Source: Amycolatopsis vancoresmycina (GTDB lineage: Bacteria > Actinomycetota > Actinomycetes > Mycobacteriales > Pseudonocardiaceae). From it: a stretch of DNA of 64,000 nucleotides. Positions 43,501 to 50,616 of the stretch are shown piece by piece (position 1 is the stretch's first letter; each line of letters opens with the position of its first letter). The position numbers and the translations under genes were made by a program. Below the pieces are notes generated by a model, which made no database searches, was not told where the DNA came from, and worked only from the letters and a program-made list of their open reading frames with translations. The stretch covers positions 372,001 through 436,000 of the forward strand of contig NZ_JNYY01000001.1 in the NCBI RefSeq assembly GCF_000716785.1. Reading direction: 5' to 3'.

Positions 43501-43905
43501 GAAGGCCGCCTTGTCGAAGCCGGCCGGTTTCGCCGCCGCCATCTTGTCCGCCTGGGCCGCCTTGGCCTGGGCCTCCTTGTCGTCGGCGGGGGCCACCGCG
43601 GCGTCCTGCGCCTTCTTGACCTCCGCGCCGGCCGGCGGGTGCGCCTTCGCCGTCTTGGCCTTGTCGCCGACGTCCTTCGTCAGCGATTGGAACTTCGGGT
43701 CGGACGCCGGCGTCACGCCGGGCGGCGCGACCGGGGGCGCGGGACAGCCCTGCCGCTGCAGCGCGACCAGCCGCGACACCGCCGTGTTGCCCGCGGCGGC
43801 CTGCAGGCGCAGCAACGCGGGCGGCGCCGCCCGGCGCGCAGGGCGGGACGGCCGCGCGGGCTGCCCGGACAGCTCGTGTGGCGTCTTGTCCCGCGCCGCT
43901 GGCAT
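40546..43905 (-). CDS. Putative eCIS effector with C-terminal HNH-like nuclease
   Basis: A 1119-residue protein from ATG 43905. Residues 30-50 (LLRLQAAAGNTAVSRLV) match the LQxxxGN motif of the DUF4157 protein. Residues 60-380 are Ala/Lys/Pro-rich. Residues 390-826 form a long helical, partly hydrophobic module also seen in large DUF4157-type proteins of other eCIS loci. The C-terminus has NLDHRDP (D1054, H1055), NLHG (N1085) and MCGTCNKSNG (C1090, C1093), the layout of an HNH/endonuclease VII fold with a zinc knuckle. DNA cleavage is inferred. It is divergent from the sheath operon and shows no immunity gene. Confidence 0.72.
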   Translation of the reverse strand: MPAARDKTPHELSGQPARPSRPARRAAPPALLRLQAAAGNTAVSRLVALQRQGCPAPPVAPPGVTPASDPKFQSLTKDVGDKAKTAKAHPPAGAEVKKAQDAAVAPADDKEAQAKAAQADKMAAAKPAGFDKAAFIAAVNAAIAKQAPKNLDEADKFATSGKADQVKTEVLGKVTSGKDASAKDVTDRTKEPPDPARAVEKPVTPLPEAPPPPAMAPPDARKATPDKAPPEQTDLRADQCETHGAMAAAGVTDRQLAESNEPQFTGALAAKQAGEQHTASAPAAVRESEAGQLTAVTGAAQASGQAAVAGMTGARASSAQRGQAAKSATKAKDEQDRARITGEIKAIFDETKTKVEGVLGALDDEVAKKFEAGEAQAKAAFTADHQARMKRYKDERYDGITGAARWAYDLFADLPAEANNLFLEAKKVYESKMQAVIGDIADFVGQKLGEAKQLIADGRAKVQQKVASQSPALRKIAGEAAKEFGGQFDDLEKSVDEKQDALVEDLAQKYTEARTAVDEEIKALQAENKGLWSKAKEAVGGAIETILKLKDMLLGVLSRAANAVGLIIAKPIEFLGNLVNAVKTGVMNFGANIVQHLKDGLKGWLLGNLASAGIEIPEALDAKGILKMVLSLLGLTWASVRARILRFIPEPVLAKLEQTFEVVKILITEGVPGLWRWIVAKLGDLKELVLGRIKEFVIEKIVKAGITWIISMLNPAAAFIKACKAIYDIVMFFVDKAAQIKEFVDSVLDSVESIARGGAGAVAGLIERTLAKALPMVLGFLASLLGLGGISEKIKSVLEKVQAPVGKVIDSVVGTIVKAGKKLWSKVKRGGSAVAEGVKGIKDALLRKLKAKTPVTMKGNSHSIYLQDRGGQPTLMMASHPDPLIDKIDRALAHDEVKSRPAVAGQLSTMRGMVVAHETKLKNALATSAKEEIQHAEAEIWQQRQLIAATLQAVGQEIDLELLKESTYVLGGEIRADYRRDGRFRPTFYGGFNGAAEAKRGLELSRLMSLKIKEAAKWRSDPMYPMGSSYVCPGRDYNSPHLVAGIGNTAINLDHRDPSVIKHWNTIGRKSDQATRIAFFNQLDNLHGMCGTCNKSNGAAESGTGIWNVEPGFKGPDGT

Positions 43906-43960
43906 GCGTTCACTGTCGGCCGCGCCGGGCCGGTTGCCAACGACCGGACGGGCGGGCGGC

Positions 43961-43992
43961 ACTGCCCGAACGGGCAGTTGCCCGCAAGGGCA
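43961..43992. promoter_or_regulatory. eCIS palindrome site C (strong) and C2 (weak), between effector and sheath
   Basis: ACTGCCCGAACGGGCAGT (43961-43978), 8-bp arms, followed by TGCCCGCAAGGGCA (43979-43992), 5-bp arms. Centres are 16 bases apart. The pair lies 64 bases from the effector start and 126 bases from the sheath start, where one regulator could govern both directions. Confidence 0.7.
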
Positions 43993-44095
43993 GAGATCGG
44001 TTCCCGCGGGCCTAGCCGCACGGCCGTTCCGCGGAGAACGCCCTGGCAGCAGCATCGCCGATGACAAGACTTGTGCGTCGACAAGGGAGGCACGC

Positions 44096-45640
44096 ATGCC
44101 CACCTATCTCACGCCGGGGGTGTACGTCGAGGAGATCGAGGCGGGCGCACGGCCGATCGAGGGCGTGGGCACCGCCGTCGCCGCCTTCGTCGGCTTCGCG
44201 GCGGACGGTCCCTTCAACACCCCGACGCTGGTGTCCAACTGGGGCCAGTACACCCAGACCTTCGGCGACTTCCTCGAAGGCTGCTACCTGGCCCAGTCGG
44301 TCTACGGCTACTTCCTCAACGGCGGCGCCAACTGCTACGTCGTCCGCATCGGCGGCCCGCGCGCCCACGACAACGGCTCCGCACCGAAGCAGATCTCGGC
44401 CCGCCAGGCCGTGCTCGGCGGCTACCGGTTCGTCGCGAAGGAACTGCCGGAGGGCAAGCAGGCCGGCGAGATCACCGTCGAGGTCGCCGAGCCGACCGGG
44501 GACAACCCGGCCGAAGACCGCTTCACCGTGCTGGTCAAGCAGGACGGCAAGGTCGTCGAAACGCACAACGTGACGACCAAGCGCACCAAGGAGAACGTCG
44601 TCACCGCGGTGCGGGAGAAGTCGAGCTTCGTCACCGTCGAGGAGGTCGCCACGGGCGGCGCGGTCACCAAGCCCGACAAGGGCGCCGCGGTGCTCACCGC
44701 ACCGCCGCAGGCGCCGCCGGTGCCGCGCCGGGTCGGGGCCGACGACTACGTCGGCGACGTCGCCGACCGCACCGGGTTCGGCGGCTTGGAGGCGATCGAC
44801 GAGATCACCATGGTCGCGGCGCCGGACCTGATGGCCGCCTACCAGCGCGAGCTGCTCGACCTGGACGGCGTCAAGGCCGTGCAGCTGGCGATGATCGCCC
44901 ACTGCGAGCTGATGGGCAACCGGATGGCGATCATCGACCCGCCGCCGTCGCTCAACCCCCAGGAGGTCCGCAACTGGCGGCAGGACGTGGCCGGCTACGA
45001 CTCGAAGTACGCGGCGCTCTACTACCCCTGGGTCCAGGTGCTCGACCCGGCCACCGGAACCAACGTGTTCATCCCGCCGAGCGGCCACATGGCCGGGGTC
45101 TGGGCCCGCACCGACGCCACCCGCGGCGTCCACAAGGCACCGGCCAACGAGGTCGTCCGCGGCGCGCTCGCCCTCGAAACCCACCTGACCAAGGCCGAGC
45201 AGGAACTGCTCAACCCGATCGGCATCAACTGCGTGCGGTCGTTCTCGGGCAAGGGCATCCGGGTCTGGGGCGCGCGGACGCTGTCGAGCGACGCGGCGTG
45301 GCGCTACCTGAACGTCCGGCGGCTGTTCAACTACCTCGAGGAGTCGATCCTCGTCGGCACGCAGTGGGTCGTGTTCGAGCCCAACGACGACGCCCTGTGG
45401 GCGCGGATCCGGCGCACGATCAGCGCGTTCCTGGTCATGGAGTGGCGCAAGGGCGCGCTGTTCGGGCTGACGCCGGACGAAGCGTTCTTCGTGAAGTGCG
45501 ACCGGGAGACCAACCCGGCCGAGGGCATCGACCTCGGCCAGGTGATCTGCGAGGTGGGCATCGCCCCGGTGAAACCGGCGGAGTTCGTGATCTTCCGGCT
45601 GGCCCAGATGTCCGGCGGCACCAGCCTGGTCAACGAGTAG
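44096..45640 (+). CDS. Contractile sheath protein
   Basis: A 514-residue phage-tail-sheath-family protein starting MPTYLTPGVYVEEIEAGARP with AAGGGAGG upstream; the very long frame before it is antisense to the effector. The N-terminal handle, VVRIGG, and the C-terminal conserved segment with GINCVRSFSGKGIRVWGART and LNVRRLFNYLEESI are typical. It forms the contracting outer tube. It is the first gene of the main structural operon, opposite to the effector. Confidence 0.95.
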   Translation: MPTYLTPGVYVEEIEAGARPIEGVGTAVAAFVGFAADGPFNTPTLVSNWGQYTQTFGDFLEGCYLAQSVYGYFLNGGANCYVVRIGGPRAHDNGSAPKQISARQAVLGGYRFVAKELPEGKQAGEITVEVAEPTGDNPAEDRFTVLVKQDGKVVETHNVTTKRTKENVVTAVREKSSFVTVEEVATGGAVTKPDKGAAVLTAPPQAPPVPRRVGADDYVGDVADRTGFGGLEAIDEITMVAAPDLMAAYQRELLDLDGVKAVQLAMIAHCELMGNRMAIIDPPPSLNPQEVRNWRQDVAGYDSKYAALYYPWVQVLDPATGTNVFIPPSGHMAGVWARTDATRGVHKAPANEVVRGALALETHLTKAEQELLNPIGINCVRSFSGKGIRVWGARTLSSDAAWRYLNVRRLFNYLEESILVGTQWVVFEPNDDALWARIRRTISAFLVMEWRKGALFGLTPDEAFFVKCDRETNPAEGIDLGQVICEVGIAPVKPAEFVIFRLAQMSGGTSLVNE

Positions 45641-45658
45641 TGAAGGGACTCCACAGAC

Positions 45659-46102
45659 ATGGCACTTCCCGATCTCGACAAGGCGGTAGGCCACTCCTTC
45701 GGGCTCGAGATCGACGGCGTCCAGATCAAGCAGATCTCCGAGGTCTCCGGCCTGAAGATGGAGCAGGACGTCATCGAGCTCAAGCAGAACACCGTGGACG
45801 GCAAGTACGTCATCAAGAAGCTGCCCGGCCGCCCGAAGGCGGGCGAGGTCACGCTGACCCGCGGCCTGACCGACGACAACAGCTTCGAGAAGTGGGTCAA
45901 GGACGCCCACTTCGGCAAGATGGCCTCCGCGCGCAAGGGCGGCGCCATCATCGTCTACGACTACGAAGGCACGCCGCTCAAGCGCTACAAGCTGACCAAC
46001 GCGTGGCCGAAGAGCCTGGAGATCGGCTCGCTCAAGGCCGGCGACACCAGCGTGCTCACCGAGAAGCTCGTCATCACCTACGAGCAGATGGAAGTCGAGT
46101 GA
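45659..46102 (+). CDS. Inner tube protein 1 (gp19 family)
   Basis: A 147-residue phage tail tube protein: MALPDLDKAVGHSFGLEIDG, ISEVSGLKMEQDVIELKQ, TLTRGLTDDNSFEKWVKD and the C-terminal strand YEQMEVE. It builds the inner tube within the sheath. It follows the sheath gene by 18 bases. Confidence 0.95.
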   Translation: MALPDLDKAVGHSFGLEIDGVQIKQISEVSGLKMEQDVIELKQNTVDGKYVIKKLPGRPKAGEVTLTRGLTDDNSFEKWVKDAHFGKMASARKGGAIIVYDYEGTPLKRYKLTNAWPKSLEIGSLKAGDTSVLTEKLVITYEQMEVE

Positions 46103-46106
46103 GCCC

Positions 46107-46550
46107 ATGCGCAGGGTGATGGCGTCGGCTCCGGTCGAGGAGGCCCCCGCCGCCGCGGCGGCGGCGGAAGCCCGGCCGAAGCTGCGGACGGAGTTCGCGT
46201 TCGAGCTCCCGCGCGGGTACGTCGACGACGAAGGCAAGGTGCACCACTCCGGGGTGATGCGGCTGGCGACCGCACGGGACGAGCTCGTCCCGCTGCGGGA
46301 CGACCGGGTGCGCGAGAACTCGGCGTTCCTCACGGTGGTGCTGCTGGCCCGCGTCGTCACCCGGATCGGCGACATCACCGACGTGCACGCCGGGGTCATC
46401 GAGAACCTGTTCGCCTCGGACCTGGCGTTCCTGCAGGACATGTACCGCCGGATCAACAGCGAGGGCCACACCAGGGCGGGGGTGGCGTGCCCCGAGTGCG
46501 GCCACGGCTTCGTCGTCGACGTCGCCGGTGGCCGCCTGGGGGAATCGTGA
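46107..46550 (+). CDS. Small tail-assembly protein with zinc knuckle
   Basis: A 147-residue protein 4 bases after the tube gene. An Ala/Glu-rich start is followed by FAFELPRGYVDDEGKVHHSG, resembling the T4-like tail assembly chaperone type, and ends with the cysteine pair ACPECGHGFVV. It occurs at this position in actinobacterial eCIS loci. Its role in loading or assembly of tube subunits is inferred. Confidence 0.7.
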   Translation: MRRVMASAPVEEAPAAAAAAEARPKLRTEFAFELPRGYVDDEGKVHHSGVMRLATARDELVPLRDDRVRENSAFLTVVLLARVVTRIGDITDVHAGVIENLFASDLAFLQDMYRRINSEGHTRAGVACPECGHGFVVDVAGGRLGES

Positions 46551-46705
46551 CGTACGCGGCCGACCGGCTGCACGAGGAAGTCGCGTACGTCGCCTACCAC
46601 CTGCACTGGTCCCTCGACGACATCCTCGACCTCGAACACCCCGACCGGTTGACCTACGTCGCCGAGATCGCCCGGATCAACACCCGGATGAGCCAGGGAC
46701 GGTGA
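46547..46705 (+). CDS. DUF6760-like small eCIS protein
   Basis: A 52-residue protein from GTG 46547, overlapping the previous stop (GTGA). YAADRLHEEVAYVAYHLHWS and LDDILDLEHPDRLTYVAEI form a helical protein known only from injection-system loci as a hypothetical. Function unknown, probably a chaperone or adaptor. Confidence 0.7.
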   Translation: MTYAADRLHEEVAYVAYHLHWSLDDILDLEHPDRLTYVAEIARINTRMSQGR

Positions 46706-46712
46706 CGCTGGA

Positions 46713-49385
46713 ATGTGGTTCCGCAGGAAGGAGGCGGGCCCGGCACCCGAGCCCGCCCCGGCGGCGCTGCCGGTGGCGCGCGCGGAGTGGCGGACCGTGC
46801 CGCCGATCCGGCCGGTCCTCGCCGCGCACCCGCTGGTGAACCCGGTGCAGCGGTTCAGCGCGTCGCTGACGTCCTGGCAGAGCCCGGCCTACCTCGAGCC
46901 GCTCGGGCACAGCGTGGGCCCGGACGAGCCGGCGGGTGTCATCGCCGACCTGGCCCGGCCGAGGGTGGCATCGCCGACGCCGCCGATGCCGGTGGTGCAG
47001 CGGGAGACCCGCAAGCGCAGCGGGCTGGGGCGGCTGTGGGGTGCTTCGCCGGAGTCCGCTTCCTTGCCCGGGGTTTCTTCGGACGGCGGAGTTCCTGCGG
47101 TGGATTCGTCCATGCCGGCGGAGTCTCCGGACTCGCGCACGGTTCCTCCGATGCCGGTGCTGCCGACGGTCGTTTCGCGCGAGGCCGTGCGGCCGCTGAC
47201 GTCGGCCGCCGCCACGGTCGTCCCGCCGATGCGGACGGTCCAGGCGATCACGGAGGACGCTCCGGCGGAGCCGGATCCGGTGCTGCCGGTCCGGGAGCCG
47301 GTGGCTGCGGAGGAGGCGCGTCCGGTGTTGCCGGTCGTCCGGCAGGCCGAGCCGCGGCGGCTGGGGCTGGGTGCCCCGATCCTGCCGGAGCCGGCACCGC
47401 TGCCGGTGTCGCGCCTCGCGGACGACGCCGTGCCGGAACCGACGGTGGCGCACGGGGGCGGTGACGCGGGGGCGCTGCCGGGCCGGTCGTCGCCGGTCAA
47501 TACGTTCCGCCCGCTCGACCCTGCGAAGCCGCCCGGGACACCGGGCGGCTCGACGAGCGTTTCCCTGCCGGTGGCCCGTGCTGTCGAAGAGGCGGCTCAG
47601 GAGCCGGCGGTGACCCGCGGGGCGGAGGAACCGGCCAGCCGGGATTCTGCGCTTCCGGTGCTGCCGACGGCATCGGATTCACCCCTTTCGGTGAGCCGGG
47701 CGGCTGAGGATTCGGGTGCGTTGGTGGCTCGGCAGGGGCAGGAGCCGGTGGCTGGGTCTCCGGCTTTGCCGGTGATTCAACCGGCGCAAGAGTCGGGGAG
47801 CCGGGTGGCTGAGTCTTCGGCTCCGCTGGTGGCGCCGCCGGCGCAGGAGCCGGTGGCGGGGTCTTCGGCTCTGCCGGTGATTCAGCTGGCGCAGGAGTCG
47901 GTAAGTCAGGTGGCTGGGTCTCCGGCTCTGCCGGTGATTCAACCGGCGCAGGAGCCGGGGAGCCGGGTCGCTGGGGCTTCGGCCCTGCCGGTGGCTCAAC
48001 CGGCGCAGGAGCCGGGGAGCCGGGTGGCTGGGTCTTCGGTTCCGCTCGTGGCTCAACAGGCGCAGGAGTCGGCCTTGCCGGTGAGCCGGGCGACCGAGCC
48101 CTCGGTCCTGCCGGTGGCTCAACGGGCCCAGGAGCCCGTGTTGCCCGTGAGCCGGGTGGCTGACCAATCGGCGCCGCTGGTGGTTCGGGCGCAGGAGCCG
48201 GTGAGCCTGGTGGCAGACCAATCGGCTCAGGAGTCTGCGCTGCCAGTCAGCCAGGCGACCGAACCCTCGCTCCTGCCGATGACTCGACAGGAGCCTGCGC
48301 TGCCGGTGAGCCGGGCGGCTGATCCACCGGCCCCACTGGTAGCTGCGGCCCAGGCGCCCGCGTTGCCCGTGAGCCGGGTGGCCGACCAATCGGTCCCGCT
48401 GGTGACTCGACCGGCCGAGGTGCCCGCGTTGCCGGTCAGCCGGGTGGCCGACCCGTCGGTCCCGCTGGCGGCCCAAGCGGCCCAGGGGCCGGTGAGCCGG
48501 GCGACCGGCCAATCGGCTCTGCCGTTGACTCAAGTGGCGCAGGAGTCTGCGCTGCCGGTGAGCCGGGCGATCGAAACCTCCGTCCTGCCGGTGATTCAAC
48601 CGCCGCAAAATTCTTCTCTGCCGGTGAGCCGGGTGGTCGAGCCTCCGGCTCCGCTGGTGGCGCAGGAGTCGGCCCTGCCGGTGAGCCGGGCGACCGAACC
48701 CGCGGTTCTGCCGGTGACTCGACCGGCGCGGGAGCCTTCGCTGCCGGTGAGCCGGGCGGCCGAGCCTCCGGCTCCGCTGGTGGCGCAGCAGGCGCAGGAC
48801 TCCGCGCTACCGGTCAGCCGGGTGGCCGATCAACCGGCCCTGCCGGTGACCCAGCCACCCGCGGCGATCGAGACCTCGGCCCTTCCGGTGAGCCACACAG
48901 CCGAAATCTCCACACCCACCGTGGCGAAACCGCCGCAGCAACCGCTCCTTCCGGTGAGCCGGGCGCCCCAAGGCGCCCACGAGCCCGCCCTTCCCGTGCA
49001 CACCCTGACCGAGACCCCGGCCCTCACGGTGGTCCGCGTCGCGCAGGCACCGCCCCTGCCGGTGAACCGGGCCGTCGAGACCGCGAACCTGCCCGTGCCC
49101 CCAATGCGTGCAGCCGAGCAGCTGACTCCACCGGCGAACGCGGCCGTCGAGACCGCCGATCCCACCCCGCCGCCGCCTGTGATCCAACGGGCCGTCGACG
49201 AACCCGCGCCAGTCGCGCCGCCGCCCGAAACCCCCGCCGCTCACCCGGATTCCGCACCCGCCGCCGCGCCGACCGAAACCGATGAGCTCGTCAGGAAGCT
49301 CTTCGATCCGCTGCTGCGGCGGCTCAAGACCGAACTCCGTCTCGACCGTGAACGCCGGGGCGCGCTCACCGATCGCCCGCACTGA
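46713..49385 (+). CDS. Long Pro/Val/Ser-rich repeat protein of the injection system
   Basis: An 890-residue protein. The first 60 residues and the last 50 (DELVRKLFDPLLRRLKTELR, rich in Arg/Leu) are ordered, and the C-terminal segment is shared by eCIS proteins at this position. Between them, about residues 330-790 are imperfect repeats of SALPVSRxxEPSxLPVxxxAQE, with little charge. The DNA repeats (about 47.69-48.85 kb) allow easy expansion and contraction. No tape measure is otherwise visible in the operon; a ruler or tube-lumen role is a guess. Confidence 0.72.
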   Translation: MWFRRKEAGPAPEPAPAALPVARAEWRTVPPIRPVLAAHPLVNPVQRFSASLTSWQSPAYLEPLGHSVGPDEPAGVIADLARPRVASPTPPMPVVQRETRKRSGLGRLWGASPESASLPGVSSDGGVPAVDSSMPAESPDSRTVPPMPVLPTVVSREAVRPLTSAAATVVPPMRTVQAITEDAPAEPDPVLPVREPVAAEEARPVLPVVRQAEPRRLGLGAPILPEPAPLPVSRLADDAVPEPTVAHGGGDAGALPGRSSPVNTFRPLDPAKPPGTPGGSTSVSLPVARAVEEAAQEPAVTRGAEEPASRDSALPVLPTASDSPLSVSRAAEDSGALVARQGQEPVAGSPALPVIQPAQESGSRVAESSAPLVAPPAQEPVAGSSALPVIQLAQESVSQVAGSPALPVIQPAQEPGSRVAGASALPVAQPAQEPGSRVAGSSVPLVAQQAQESALPVSRATEPSVLPVAQRAQEPVLPVSRVADQSAPLVVRAQEPVSLVADQSAQESALPVSQATEPSLLPMTRQEPALPVSRAADPPAPLVAAAQAPALPVSRVADQSVPLVTRPAEVPALPVSRVADPSVPLAAQAAQGPVSRATGQSALPLTQVAQESALPVSRAIETSVLPVIQPPQNSSLPVSRVVEPPAPLVAQESALPVSRATEPAVLPVTRPAREPSLPVSRAAEPPAPLVAQQAQDSALPVSRVADQPALPVTQPPAAIETSALPVSHTAEISTPTVAKPPQQPLLPVSRAPQGAHEPALPVHTLTETPALTVVRVAQAPPLPVNRAVETANLPVPPMRAAEQLTPPANAAVETADPTPPPPVIQRAVDEPAPVAPPPETPAAHPDSAPAAAPTETDELVRKLFDPLLRRLKTELRLDRERRGALTDRPH

Positions 49386-49390
49386 AGGAG

Positions 49391-49843
49391 ATGCCGATGC
49401 CGGACACCGAAGAGGCCGTCGCCGTCTGTTACGTCGTCAAGCTGGACGACAAGAACCTCGGGAACCTCGGCGCCTTCTCCAGCTGCGACGGGCTCGGCTG
49501 CGAATTCGTCATGGAACAGCGGGAAGAGGGCGGCAACAACGGCATGGTCTGGCAGCTGCCGACCCGGATCAAGTACTCGAACATCAAGCTGTCGCGCCCG
49601 GTCACCGAGGCCAGCTCGCAGATCACCAAGTGGTTCGCCAGCCTGGCGAGCGGGATCGAACGCAAGACCGCCACGATCGAGGCACGCACCCTCGAAGGCA
49701 AGGTGATCGCCAGCTGGGCCCTCGAAGGCGTCGTCCCGGTGCGGTGGAGCGGCCCGCAGCTCTCGCCCGACTCGCCCAAGGTCGCCACCGAGACCCTCGA
49801 ACTGGCCCACCACGGCTTCCTCAGCCCGGCGAAGAAGGGCTAG
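49391..49843 (+). CDS. Inner tube protein 2 (gp19 family)
   Basis: A 150-residue phage tail tube family protein: VCYVVKLDDKNLGNLGAFSS, CDGLGCEFVMEQREEGGNNG and TKWFASLASGIERKTATIEA. It is a paralogue of the 45659 gene product, probably the tube adaptor that starts the tube on the baseplate (Afp5-type). Located between the repeat protein and the LysM protein. Confidence 0.92.
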   Translation: MPMPDTEEAVAVCYVVKLDDKNLGNLGAFSSCDGLGCEFVMEQREEGGNNGMVWQLPTRIKYSNIKLSRPVTEASSQITKWFASLASGIERKTATIEARTLEGKVIASWALEGVVPVRWSGPQLSPDSPKVATETLELAHHGFLSPAKKG

Positions 49844-49845
49844 CC

Positions 49846-50616
49846 ATGGCCTCCTCGCCCGTCACCTTCACCTCGGCCGGCTCGGCACCCCCGGCCGCCT
49901 ACGGCTCCGGCGAACCGGCGCCCAACAACCTGCAGCGCGCCCTGCTGGAGGTCCGCAAGCCGCCGCAGTCCGGGGGGACCGGGCAGCCGCCGGGGGACAA
50001 GCTGTTCGACATCAAGTTCCAGTTCAACCCCAAGGAACTCTCGCTGAGCAAGAACGCCAAGTGGGGCCGCGACGCGCAGCCGAACGCGAAGAAGAGCGCG
50101 CCGCCGCAGTTCAAGGGCTCCGACCCGGCCAAGCTCGCGCTGGAGATGTTCCTCGACGCCACCGACAAGATGGACGACGCCGTCGTCAAGAAGGTCGAGC
50201 AGCTCTTCACCTGCTGCGTGGCCACCGAGGACAGCCGCAACAGCCGGAAACCGTCGCCGCCGTGGGTGATCTTCAAGTGGGGCGGCATGACCGGCTTCCC
50301 CGCCTACGTCTCGTCCGTCACCGCGAAGTACACCCTGTTCACCCCGTCGGGGACGCCGGTGCGCGCGGTCTGCACGGTGAACCTCGAAGAGATCTCGGGC
50401 GAGCTCGGCGGCCAGAACCCGACGTCCGGCGCGCTCGCGGCCCGTGACACCCACGTGCTCGTCGCCGGGGACTCGCTGGCGTCGGTGGCGTTCCGCGCCT
50501 ACGGCGACGCCGGGAAGTGGCGCGAGATCGCCGACGCCAACGACATCGACGACCCGATGCGGCTGCGGCCCGGCACCCGGCTGCTGGTACCCGCGCTGGA
50601 GGAGCTCGATGGCTAA
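49846..50616 (+). CDS. LysM-containing baseplate/hub protein (Afp7-like)
   Basis: A 256-residue protein from ATG 49846. FDIKFQFNPKELSLSKNAKW opens a tube-like domain of the gp53/Afp7 type; residues 200-253 are a LysM motif (HVLVAGDSLASVAFRAYGDA, IDDPMRLRPGTRLLVP). In related systems the LysM-protein bridges the tube and the spike hub. Its stop overlaps the next start. Confidence 0.9.
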   Translation: MASSPVTFTSAGSAPPAAYGSGEPAPNNLQRALLEVRKPPQSGGTGQPPGDKLFDIKFQFNPKELSLSKNAKWGRDAQPNAKKSAPPQFKGSDPAKLALEMFLDATDKMDDAVVKKVEQLFTCCVATEDSRNSRKPSPPWVIFKWGGMTGFPAYVSSVTAKYTLFTPSGTPVRAVCTVNLEEISGELGGQNPTSGALAARDTHVLVAGDSLASVAFRAYGDAGKWREIADANDIDDPMRLRPGTRLLVPALEELDG

